From positions 5,032 through 11,514 of the forward strand of contig MTER01000037.1 in assembly GCA_002083985.1 (NCBI GenBank): DNA of 6,483 bases, in the 5' to 3' direction. Position numbers and translations under genes: made by a program. The notes beneath the pieces are model-generated. The model ran no database searches and was not told the origin of the DNA. It worked only from the letters and a program-made list of their open reading frames with translations. Shown piece by piece: positions 1 to 5,034 of this stretch. This DNA is from Candidatus Altarchaeales archaeon A3. Lineage in GTDB: Archaea > Altiarchaeota > Altiarchaeia > Altiarchaeales > Altiarchaeaceae. Within the stretch, counting starts at the first letter, position 1; every line of letters begins with the position of its first letter.

Positions 1-71
1 TTGTGCATATCTCTCGGTCCACTGTCACCATATCCTCCGCTTCTTCCACCTCCACCAAATCTTCTTTCCAT
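1..71 (-). CDS. 5' end of a Gly/Arg-rich protein, possibly a CxxC-x17-CxxC zinc-ribbon protein (partial)
   Basis: A minus-strand frame opens with ATG at 71-69 and stays open to the window edge for 23 full codons. It reads MERRFGGGGRSGGYGDSGPR followed by DMH, so it is dominated by Gly and Arg. Glycine codons are GGT and GGA, giving local G+C far above the flanking DNA, as expected of real coding sequence. A Gly/Arg/Ser-rich head followed by a 'GPR-[ED]-MHK' type motif is, as I remember it, typical of small archaeal and candidate-phylum proteins with a CxxC-x17-CxxC zinc ribbon just downstream. The zinc ribbon itself would lie outside the window, so the identification is an inference. Other RGG-type RNA-binding proteins are possible. 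The gene follows the membrane-protein gene on the same strand after 64 bp. Confidence 0.5.
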   Translation of the reverse strand, partial: MERRFGGGGRSGGYGDSGPRDMH

Positions 72-111
72 TGTGTTATTTATTTAATTATTTTATTAGT
101 AATTTGTTATT

Positions 112-119
112 TATTTAAA
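112..119 (-). promoter_or_regulatory. candidate TATA box for the Gly/Arg-rich protein gene
   Basis: TTTAAATA on the minus strand lies about 45 nt upstream of the ATG at 71. A start about 25 nt downstream would give a leader near 20 nt. The surrounding DNA is almost pure A/T, so chance matches are common. Confidence 0.25.
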
Positions 120-135
120 TTATATTTAATACGCT

Positions 136-585
136 TTATTTTTGAATTCCGTAAGATGTATTTGTATTGTTTTTTAAAAATTCAAAATCAATTGAAATTT
201 CATTAGATATAAGTTCAGCAATGTATGCCTTTGACTGTTCATAATGATTTTCGCCATCACAATAACATTCTCCGAATACCACTATTTTTTTCTTTTTGGT
301 AATCATTTTATGCGAAAACTCCTTGCTTGCATATTTTTGAAGTGTAAAATTTTCATCCCTTGTTTGTATTGTTTCATTATCAAAAAATATTTTATATTTG
401 CAATTTAAATTTTCCTCAACATTTTGTGTAGTCATTGTATTAATATTTATCTCCGATTCTCCTGAAAAAAATGTTGAAAAAAGTAAGAATAATATAAGAG
501 CCACAATAGAGCCATATACCAAATACAAAAATATGCCTGGTTTTTTTTGCTGTTGTTGTGGTTCTTCGTCATCATCCCCATTCAT
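136..585 (-). CDS. hypothetical single-pass membrane protein
   Basis: I do not recognise this 149-residue protein. Residues 1-16 are polar: an acidic DDDEE patch, then QQQQKKP. Residues 17-40 form one hydrophobic segment (IFLYLVYGSIVALILFLLF core), followed by a Ser/Thr/Asn-rich linker and a mixed alpha/beta-looking domain of about 95 residues. There is no signal-peptidase site or lipobox, so it is probably an N-terminal anchor with the C-terminal domain outside. Cysteines at 62, 107 and 109 (CYC) could bind metal or form disulfides. Sequons at N70, N79, N139 and N142 would suit archaeal N-glycosylation of an external domain. The start at 585 precedes the acidic head and follows the uL14 stop by 43 nt on the same strand, so co-transcription is possible. 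TATA-like stretches (AAAATATA near 622-629, TTTAAATT near 610-617) could also provide its own promoter. Family unknown; the reading frame itself looks real. Confidence 0.6.
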   Translation of the reverse strand: MNGDDDEEPQQQQKKPGIFLYLVYGSIVALILFLLFSTFFSGESEININTMTTQNVEENLNCKYKIFFDNETIQTRDENFTLQKYASKEFSHKMITKKKKIVVFGECYCDGENHYEQSKAYIAELISNEISIDFEFLKNNTNTSYGIQK

Positions 586-628
586 TTCACAAATATTAAA
601 TTACAAATTAATTTAAAGAACATATATT

Positions 629-1069
629 TTACATTACTCCTTTTGCTATGGATGCGATTTTATCCCATCTGGCAGCCACCTCTTTAGCAACAACCCCTCT
701 GATTTCAGTTCCCTTCGGTGTTCCGTCGTCATTTATAATTGCTGCTGCATTGTCTTCAAATTTAACTCTTGTGCCATCAGGCCGTCTGAATGGCATCTTT
801 TGTCTAACTACAACTGCTTTAATAACCTGTTTTCTTATTTTCTCATCACCGCTGATTACACTGCATATCACTATATCACCTATTCCCGCTGACGGCTTTC
901 TTCTTCTAACCCCCTTATATGCTTTAACTCCTATAACTCTTAATTCGCGTGCTCCGCTGTTATCTGCACAGTTCAAAACTGTCTCGTTTATTATTCCCTG
1001 GGTTATGTGTGCCGGAATTGCTTTTCCCAAAGGCAAATTTTTATGTGCTGCTGCTAATGGTTGTGCCAT
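629..1069 (-). CDS. rpl14: large ribosomal subunit protein uL14 (archaeal type)
   Basis: This 146-residue protein is uL14, a component of the large (50S) ribosomal subunit at the subunit interface near the factor-binding region. Family hallmarks are NCADNSGAR (residues 33-41), [58 protein letters not shown] and a C-terminal [14 protein letters not shown] segment. The [16 protein letters not shown] and PKGTEI forms are archaeal/eukaryotic rather than bacterial. Archaeal homologues are usually about 132 residues. This one has about 14 extra residues, apparently as an N-terminal extension ([19 protein letters not shown]) before the ITQG start of the fold. No in-frame ATG lies between residue 1 and the fold, so the ATG at 1069 is kept. 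Here the gene lies between a PHP phosphatase and an unrelated membrane protein instead of with uS17, uL24 and eS4, its usual archaeal neighbours. Confidence 0.97.
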   Translation of the reverse strand: MAQPLAAAHKNLPLGKAIPAHITQGIINETVLNCADNSGARELRVIGVKAYKGVRRRKPSAGIGDIVICSVISGDEKIRKQVIKAVVVRQKMPFRRPDGTRVKFEDNAAAIINDDGTPKGTEIRGVVAKEVAARWDKIASIAKGVM

Positions 1070-1114
1070 TTTATCAAACTTAATAATTTATTTCTTTTAA
1101 TAATTACTCTTTGT

Positions 1115-1122
1115 TATATAAA
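1115..1122 (-). promoter_or_regulatory. TATA box for uL14
   Basis: TTTATATA on the minus strand is a textbook archaeal TATA element. It lies 46-53 nt upstream of the uL14 ATG and immediately after the PHP gene stop codon (1124). Initiation about 25 nt downstream would fall near 1093 and give a leader of about 24 nt. It suggests uL14 is transcribed from its own promoter as well as, or instead of, by read-through from the PHP gene. Confidence 0.6.
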
Positions 1123-1123
1123 T

Positions 1124-1801
1124 TCAAATAATAAATTTCTTAAAAATTTTTTTTGCATTTTCGTTTGTCCGCGTCACTTCATCTTCGCTCAATCCTGCAT
1201 TCAACCCCGTATCTCTTGCCTTTTCATAATCAATAAGTTCGCCTGCAGAATGTGCATCTGTATCTATTATCATTTCCAGATTAAATTTCTTACAGATTTT
1301 TGCAATTTCAGGATTTTCCGACCTGTGTATTTCTCTTGCGGTAATTTCAATAAAAATTTTGTTCTCTTTTGCTTTTAATGCATTTTCTTCACTCAAATGC
1401 CCGGGATGTGCCAGAATATCTACATATTCGCAATTCAACGCCGCGGTGTTTGTGCCTGCGGGAACCTTATCGCCGCTTGTTTCACCGTGAACCAAAACAA
1501 TAAAATCGTGCTTTTTTGCGTTCTTTGCTATTTCAGGTATCTTTTTGGGATTTACTCTTGTTATTTCAATTCCGAATATAACATCATCAAAAATTTTACT
1601 AAATTTATTTCTCCTCTTTAAAAAACTATCAAGTGAAGAAATATTACGATATAAAATTTTGTTAATGCTGAATTCGTCGCCGATGAAATGGTCTGTTATT
1701 GCGATTGCTGAGTCCAATTCATTTGCTCTGCTAATCATTTCTTCTATGCTTGATTTTCCATCGCTAAAATTTGTGTGCGAATGCAGTTCGTAGCGTTTCA
1801 T
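1124..1801 (-). CDS. PHP-domain phosphoesterase (histidinol-phosphatase-like)
   Basis: This 225-residue protein is a single compact PHP domain, a metal-dependent phosphoesterase barrel. The metal-ligand motifs appear in order: ELHSHTNFSDG (H7, H9, D14), AITDH (H38), GIEIT (E79), VLVHGET (H105), ILAHPGHLS (H132) and DTDAHS (D182, H184). The set is complete, so it is probably active. The length matches the short archaeal proteins annotated as 'histidinol phosphate phosphatase domain-containing'. Whether the substrate is histidinol phosphate or another phosphomonoester cannot be told, and no his genes are in the window. RNase P subunit Rpp30 shares the fold, but the intact metal site and the HSHT/DTDAHS motifs favour an enzyme. 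The ATG at 1801 is 14 nt after the IMPase stop, so the two phosphatases are almost certainly co-transcribed. No convincing Shine-Dalgarno sequence is seen. Confidence 0.9.
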   Translation of the reverse strand: MKRYELHSHTNFSDGKSSIEEMISRANELDSAIAITDHFIGDEFSINKILYRNISSLDSFLKRRNKFSKIFDDVIFGIEITRVNPKKIPEIAKNAKKHDFIVLVHGETSGDKVPAGTNTAALNCEYVDILAHPGHLSEENALKAKENKIFIEITAREIHRSENPEIAKICKKFNLEMIIDTDAHSAGELIDYEKARDTGLNAGLSEDEVTRTNENAKKIFKKFII

Positions 1802-1815
1802 TTAAAATTTTATTG

Positions 1816-2637
1816 CTAAATTTCCAGAATTTTATTTATTTTCTCAACTGCTTTTTTATTTCCCGCAATTAAATTTACCTTCGTCTTTGTATCTACTTTT
1901 AAATTTTCTTTGCCAAGGCATATTCCTCCCGCCTCTTCAATTATAAGTTTTGCTGCAGTTAAATCCAGAATTCTCGGAGGTCTTAAATCAATGTATGCAT
2001 CTAATGCTCCGCCTGCCACATAACATAATCCAAGAGCGATACTCCCGACAGTTCTGTAATGTTTCGCAAGTTGCATAATTTTTGAAATTTCGTCTAAATT
2101 TTTTCCGCAAGGTGCAAATTCAACACCCAAAAATTCAATATCGTCTTTTGAATTCATTAAAATTTTTTTTTGTATCTTATGAACATCTGTTTTATACGAT
2201 CCTTTTCCTTTGACTGCACAATATTCTTCGCCAAATATATTTTTCACATATCCGACTTTTATATCATTAATGTATTGTGATGTTGAAAATGCCAGAGATG
2301 TTGAAAATAAAGGAATTCCGCGGGTTGCATTATTTGAACCGTCTATCGGATCCACAAAGAAAAATTTATTACAAGCCATATCACTTGCTTTCCCGAAAAA
2401 TTTAATTCCGATTTCTTCGGATATTAAACAAAAATCGTCAAAATTTTTAGAAATTTCACTGATTACAATATCCTCTGCAATCTTGTCTATTTTTTTTGTC
2501 TTGTCCCCTCCTGCACCGTTTCCGATAATTTCACTCGCTTCATCAGTGCCATAAATTTCACCGGCACTTTTGGAAATTTTGTTTCCTGTTTCTTTAAATA
2601 AATTTAGGATATCTTCATACATTTTCACTTCATACAT
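1816..2637 (-). CDS. inositol monophosphatase family protein (archaeal IMPase/FBPase type)
   Basis: This 273-residue protein belongs to the Li-sensitive, Mg2+-dependent IMPase superfamily; archaeal members often hydrolyse both inositol-1-phosphate and fructose-1,6-bisphosphate. Visible motifs are GDKTKKIDKIAED (residues 44-56), the ISEE metal-ligand motif (E74/E75), VDPIDGSNNATRGIP (D96, D99 and backbone ligands) and the C-terminal RILDLTAAKLIIEEAGG (D225 as third-metal ligand). All catalytic acids are present and the length is normal for the family. The frame is open further upstream, but that stretch would be translated through the tRNA gene. I therefore place the start at ATG 2637, with ATG 2622 as an alternative (268 residues). 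Its first codon is 5 nt behind the mature tRNA-Thr 3' end. The PHP gene follows after 14 nt. Regulation probably depends on the tRNA promoter, since there is no room for another. Confidence 0.92.
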   Translation of the reverse strand: MYEVKMYEDILNLFKETGNKISKSAGEIYGTDEASEIIGNGAGGDKTKKIDKIAEDIVISEISKNFDDFCLISEEIGIKFFGKASDMACNKFFFVDPIDGSNNATRGIPLFSTSLAFSTSQYINDIKVGYVKNIFGEEYCAVKGKGSYKTDVHKIQKKILMNSKDDIEFLGVEFAPCGKNLDEISKIMQLAKHYRTVGSIALGLCYVAGGALDAYIDLRPPRILDLTAAKLIIEEAGGICLGKENLKVDTKTKVNLIAGNKKAVEKINKILEI

Positions 2638-2642
2638 TTTAA

Positions 2643-2714
2643 AGCCCCAGACGAGGATCGAACTCGTGACCTTTCGCTTACCAAGCGAACGCTCTACCAC
2701 TGAGCTACTGAGGC
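2643..2714 (-). tRNA. tRNA-Thr (anticodon GGU)
   Basis: The gene folds into a complete cloverleaf of 72 nt. The acceptor stem GCCTCAG/CTGGGGC has one U-G pair, the D arm is GCTC/GAGC with loop AGTGGTA, and the anticodon stem is TTCGC/GCGAA with loop TTGGTAA. The variable loop is AGGTC and the T arm ACGAG/CTCGT has loop TTCGATC. The anticodon GGU reads ACC and ACU threonine codons. The discriminator base is U, as in other archaeal tRNA-Thr. No intron and no encoded CCA are present. The IMPase start codon follows 5 nt after the discriminator. Confidence 0.97.
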
Positions 2715-2752
2715 ATTTTAAAATTTCAAATTTGTTTAGATTATTATTCAGA

Positions 2753-2760
2753 ATATAAAA
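2753..2760 (-). promoter_or_regulatory. candidate TATA box for the tRNA-Thr/IMPase unit
   Basis: TTTTATAT on the minus strand sits 39-46 nt upstream of the mature tRNA 5' end. Initiation about 25 nt downstream would be near 2731 and leave a short 5' leader for RNase P to remove. The IMPase and PHP genes could be transcribed from it too. Confidence 0.4.
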
Positions 2761-2824
2761 TTAATAATTCGGATAAAAATTTTAATTTATGATTTATTAA
2801 AATTTAATCGCTCTTATTTTTAAT

Positions 2825-2882
2825 GTCACCTCACTTCATTCGGAGATTTTAAATAAATTTAAAATCGTGAGGTTGTTGTGAC
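2825..2882. other. strong bipartite stem-loop beside the small frame's stop codon
   Basis: On the plus strand GTCACCTCAC (2825-2834) pairs with GTGAGG (2867-2872) plus TGAC (2879-2882), with TTGTTG (2873-2878) bulged. Inside it, GATTTTAAA (2845-2853) pairs perfectly with TTTAAAATC (2858-2866) across the loop TAAA. Bases 2835-2844 form an unpaired bulge on the other side. The two stems could stack. The element begins 1 nt after the stop codon of the small minus-strand frame and ends about 110 nt upstream of the tRNA gene. It could be a 3' terminus or stability element, a small RNA, or a protein-binding site. The pairing is visible directly; the function is unknown. Confidence 0.5.
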
Positions 2883-2883
2883 T

Positions 2884-3057
2884 TTATTTTTCCAATCTTT
2901 CCAAAATAGAAGTTAATCCCGGAAATGAGATTTCTAAATTTTTGAGTGATGACTTCCTTATTAATTCTTCTTCATCTATATGTTTTTCATTTAATATTCT
3001 TCTTATTTCTCCTTTTTCCGGTTTAACATCTATGTTTAGTGTATACTTTATCAACAT
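2884..3057 (-). CDS. small hypothetical protein (57 aa) or C-terminal gene fragment
   Basis: The minus-strand frame from ATG 3057 encodes 57 residues, starting MLIKYTLNIDVKPEKGEIRR and ending in TSILERLEK. It is Lys/Glu/Ile/Leu-rich, largely helical-looking, and has a composition like the other genes here. The open frame continues upstream without a stop for about 33 more codons to a TGA inside repeat copy A. That upstream part also looks protein-like (SALEVFCNVGSAVINIYTCI), but it has no ATG; the only near candidate is a GTG at 3063. The gene may therefore be a short intact one, with a TATA-like TTTATACT near 3100-3107, or the 3' part of a longer gene cut by the repeat. I do not recognise the family. 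Confidence 0.35.
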   Translation of the reverse strand: MLIKYTLNIDVKPEKGEIRRILNEKHIDEEELIRKSSLKNLEISFPGLTSILERLEK

Positions 3058-3151
3058 TGCCACATTTTCTTCTATACATTTTTTCTGACCAAAAATACAA
3101 GTATAAATATTTATTACTGCAGAACCAACATTACAGAATACTTCTAATGCA

Positions 3152-3233
3152 GAACTTGCTCAATATTAAGTGGTAAATCACTCGTAACAGTCAAAAAATC
3201 ACGAGTAACCTCCACTCTTTATTTAACATATTC
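3152..3233 (-). repeat. dispersed ~80-bp repeat, copy A
   Basis: This is one of three same-orientation copies. Over 82 aligned bases copies A and B differ at 11 positions (about 87% identity) without gaps. The segment from AAATCACTC to the end matches copy C at 51 of 59 positions. Invariant in all three is GTCAAAAAATCAC, a T6 tract on the minus strand. ACTCGT (3180-3185) and ACGAGT (3201-3206) can pair around it. The copy lies 24 nt after the stop codon of a broken minus-strand frame. Confidence 0.85.
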
Positions 3234-3257
3234 ATTTTTTTGTATTTTTTGGAATTT

Positions 3258-3413
3258 TCACAGATAAATTTTTGTACCCTCTGAATAGTTACTAATAATT
3301 TTTAATTTGACATTATCAGGATAATTATTTAATGGAGTTTTGACGGAATCAAAACTTTTGTTAATATACTTTGAATCTCTATAAATTGAGTTTTTCAAAT
3401 CTCCGAAGATGTG
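3258..3413 (-). pseudogene. 3' fragment of a broken unidentified gene
   Basis: This open minus-strand frame of 51 codons ends in TGA at 3260-3258 and has protein-like composition, for example DSKYINKSFDSV and NYPDNVKLKI. It has no ATG; a TTG at 3398 is the only usual alternative start. Upstream it is closed by a TAG at 3416-3414. Beyond that the same frame continues CPQVILNNGENCAFL before another TAG near 3460. The most economical reading is a decayed gene or a translocated 3' end left with its downstream repeat copy A. Other minus frames nearby also stay open briefly, so frameshifts are possible. No family recognised. Confidence 0.35.
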
Positions 3414-3417
3414 CTAT

Positions 3418-3423
3418 AAAAAA
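3418..3423 (-). terminator. candidate T-tract terminator after the DUF1786 gene
   Basis: A T6 run on the minus strand follows a GC-rich GCGC step, about 58 nt past the DUF1786 stop codon. Archaeal intrinsic termination typically uses such U-rich tracts without needing a strong hairpin. Only a weak 3-4 bp stem precedes it. Confidence 0.3.
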
Positions 3424-3480
3424 GCGCAGTTTTCGCCGTTGTTGAGTATAACTTGTGGACACTACCAATCAACACAGCAA

Positions 3481-4551
3481 TCAGTTATAATCAGCAAATT
3501 TTTTCTTTGCACTTGCTATTAAGCCAATTGGTCCTGTCATCATCATATCTCCTCCAGGTGATGCAAAATAATAATCAAGTCCTGTTTCTTTTATTAAATT
3601 TCTGTTAGGTCCAGTAACAACCACTTTCTTTATATTGTCAAATCCGATTGTTTCAAATATTATTGCCCCGTTTCCGCCGTCATTATAAATTTCCTCATTT
3701 GTAACATTTCCATCGGCAAATTTTCGCATTAAATTTTTAACCTTTTCAGGATCTTTCAGACATTTTGTATGGTGTTCCATATAACTTATGACTTTGTCAT
3801 CATGAATTATCGCAAAAGTTGTATGTCCGTTTCCAAAATTTATGAGCAGGTAATCATTTAAGTCCTTTACATATTCGTCCTGCATACATCCGAGAACCGC
3901 ACAATGGGCCGTATCCATGAGCAACACATTATCTCTTTGCGATTTTAACGACCTAAACAGCGATTTAAAGCGGTAAAAACTGTTCTCTATTTCATCATAA
4001 TTTGTCATTGCCAAATCCCTGAAGTCCTTAAATTTACCCAGTTTTTCCTTAAAGACCCCGAATCTATAAACCCTGTTCGATGTATTTTCTCTTGCTCCGT
4101 GCTCCTGAACAGCATAGCATACTGCATCAAATTCGCCGAAACCGGGAAAATTTTTAAACAGTCCCAAATCACTTTCGGAAAATTTCATTGTTGCATCAAC
4201 CTCTGCGGATTTAATCTTATGATTGGCATCATCGTCACTTATAATTTTTACATTGAAATCACTTGATTTTTCGCCATGATATGTGAATGTTCTGAATGCC
4301 TCTTTTGTTATAAAAATTTCCTTTTTGCTTCCTGCATACTTCAATGCTTTCTTTATTTTTCCGCCGCCAATGCAATTACCATAAATCAGCAGTTGTTTTT
4401 TGTCCGAATCGGCAAATTTAAATAATTCATCGGCATAAATCAAAGAATGTGCCGGAAGTACCATTTTAAAACAATTTTCAAGGTTTTTGTCTGAATCATA
4501 TAGCAAAACATCCTGCGTTCCCGCTCCGATATCTACTGCTAAAATTTTCAT
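3481..4551 (-). CDS. DUF1786 family protein, predicted ASKHA-fold ATPase
   Basis: This 356-residue protein of the DUF1786 family is often mislabelled as related to the pyruvate formate-lyase activating enzyme. It opens with MKILAVDIGAGTQDVLLYD (D7 and a phosphate-1-like loop). It later has LLINFGNGHTTFAII (residues 235-249, a phosphate-2-like loop), VVVTGPNR (310-317, adenosine-like motif) and a C-terminal SPGGDMMMTGPIGL (331-344). This order fits an actin/sugar kinase/hsp70 (ASKHA) nucleotide-binding fold. DTAHCAVLG (213-221) and AVQEHGAR (147-154) are further conserved-looking His/Cys-bearing stretches. I know of no established substrate for the family. A TTG at 4569 would add six residues, but ATG 4551 matches the family start and leaves a sensible leader behind the TATA box. 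The gene stands alone, about 480 bp behind the FmdE-like gene. Length is normal and no domain is missing. Confidence 0.85.
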   Translation of the reverse strand: MKILAVDIGAGTQDVLLYDSDKNLENCFKMVLPAHSLIYADELFKFADSDKKQLLIYGNCIGGGKIKKALKYAGSKKEIFITKEAFRTFTYHGEKSSDFNVKIISDDDANHKIKSAEVDATMKFSESDLGLFKNFPGFGEFDAVCYAVQEHGARENTSNRVYRFGVFKEKLGKFKDFRDLAMTNYDEIENSFYRFKSLFRSLKSQRDNVLLMDTAHCAVLGCMQDEYVKDLNDYLLINFGNGHTTFAIIHDDKVISYMEHHTKCLKDPEKVKNLMRKFADGNVTNEEIYNDGGNGAIIFETIGFDNIKKVVVTGPNRNLIKETGLDYYFASPGGDMMMTGPIGLIASAKKKFADYN

Positions 4552-4587
4552 TTTAACATAATTGAACAAATTTGTTTTAAAAATAAA

Positions 4588-4595
4588 TATTTAAA
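4588..4595 (-). promoter_or_regulatory. candidate TATA box for the DUF1786 gene
   Basis: TTTAAATA on the minus strand is centred about 40 nt upstream of ATG 4551. Initiation about 25 nt downstream (near 4567) would give a leader of about 15 nt. It would also place the alternative TTG start (4569) at or before the transcript's 5' end, which supports ATG 4551. Confidence 0.45.
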
Positions 4596-4635
4596 AGTAT
4601 AAACTATTATTTTGCACATTTTCTTGAATTTGGTT

Positions 4636-4872
4636 TTATTTTTTGAATTGCTTACAAAAGTTTCTCATTTCATAAAACAGATGTGTTGAAATGAGTGGGT
4701 CGCCAGATTACATCAATTTACTACTAAAAATCATATTATGTATGGTAATAAATTTGTAAAAATCCCACATTTTAGCAAATTTTTTGCACCATCTGTGAAT
4801 TATACGATGGGATGTTTGAACGAAGTGAAATCGTTTTAAACTTTTGATATAATTTTCCAATTGCAACTCATA
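4636..4872 (-). pseudogene. possible transposase remnant (helix-turn-helix region)
   Basis: The minus-strand frame is open for 54 codons from 4872 (just after a TGA) to a TAA at 4710-4708. Beyond that stop the same frame continues for 23 more codons (SGDPLISTHLFYEMRNFCKQ, then FKK) to a second TAA at 4638-4636. The stretch LKRFHFVQTSHRIIHRWCKK followed by FAKMWDF resembles the helix-turn-helix of archaeal DDE transposases, where a 'VSH.TI.RW..KFAKM'-like pattern is common. A TTG at 4866 is the only start upstream of that motif. With the internal stop, the small size and no DDE residues, this would be a decayed remnant. The family assignment is tentative. The location beside repeat copy B is suggestive, because transposase debris often marks such spots. 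Confidence 0.3.
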
Positions 4873-4945
4873 TCATTTTGTGATAAAACAATAGTTGTAG
4901 GTGTCGCAATTCCAAATGGGAACTTTTGTGCTTATTATTTTAATT

Positions 4946-5027
4946 GAACTTGCTCAATATTAATGAGTAAATCACTCGTAATCGTCAAAAAATCACGAAT
5001 AATCTTCACCCTTTATCGAACATATTC
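4946..5027 (-). repeat. dispersed ~80-bp repeat, copy B
   Basis: This ungapped 82-bp match to copy A (71 of 82 identical) begins 7 nt after the FmdE-like stop codon in the direction of transcription. The T6 tract (4987-4992 on the minus strand) is about 43 nt past that stop, where an archaeal terminator would be expected. The minus-strand stem ATTCGT (5000-4995) with ACGAGT (4979-4974) pairs with one U-G. Confidence 0.85.
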
Positions 5028-5034
5028 TTTTAAT

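Larger units (their letters stand above)
2715..3480. other. 766-bp region without a large intact gene
   Basis: Between the DUF1786 stop and the tRNA gene I see, in transcription order: a T6 tract, the 3' fragment of a broken gene, repeat copy A, a 57-codon frame, a 58-nt stem-loop, an AT-only inverted repeat (2777-2805) and the tRNA promoter. Each is listed separately except the AT-only repeat. The mixture of a fragment, a dispersed repeat and a small orphan frame suggests an accessory or rearranged spot. Confidence 0.6.
4552..5034. other. 483-bp region without an intact gene
   Basis: Between the FmdE-like stop and the DUF1786 start I see repeat copy B (4946-5027), the interrupted transposase-like frame (4636-4872) and the DUF1786 TATA box. 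An inverted repeat, CTCATTTCA (4664-4672) with TGAAATGAG (4687-4695), has a 14-nt loop and falls inside the interrupted frame. In 4873-4945 I see nothing recognisable. Confidence 0.6.

Noticed and set aside
3..206. Plus-strand frame of 67 codons rich in Ser/Thr
   Set aside because: Its Ser/Thr-rich start is the reverse complement of the Gly/Arg-rich coding start on the minus strand, and the rest is AT-rich spacer.
648..1100. Long plus-strand open frame of 150 codons opposite uL14
   Set aside because: It is the antisense shadow of a highly conserved ribosomal protein gene; the uL14 motifs fix the coding strand.
2638..2700. N-terminal extension of the IMPase frame beginning MVERSLGKRK at 2700
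   Set aside because: These codons are the tRNA-Thr gene read through; the cloverleaf is complete and the IMPase family starts after it.
2777..2805. AT-only 10-bp inverted repeat AAATTTTAAT/ATTAAAATTT
   Set aside because: Pure A/T pairing in DNA this AT-rich is expected by chance; no GC pairs or context support a function.
2945..2951. GTGATGA, a perfect box C match (C/D sRNA) on the plus strand
   Set aside because: No CTGA box D lies at a suitable distance (nearest about 130 nt away), and the site lies inside the minus-strand small frame.
4667..4757. Short plus-strand frame MSGSPDYINLLLKI starting at the ATG at 4691
   Set aside because: Only about 22 codons, no promoter or recognisable product, and it overlaps the interrupted minus-strand frame.
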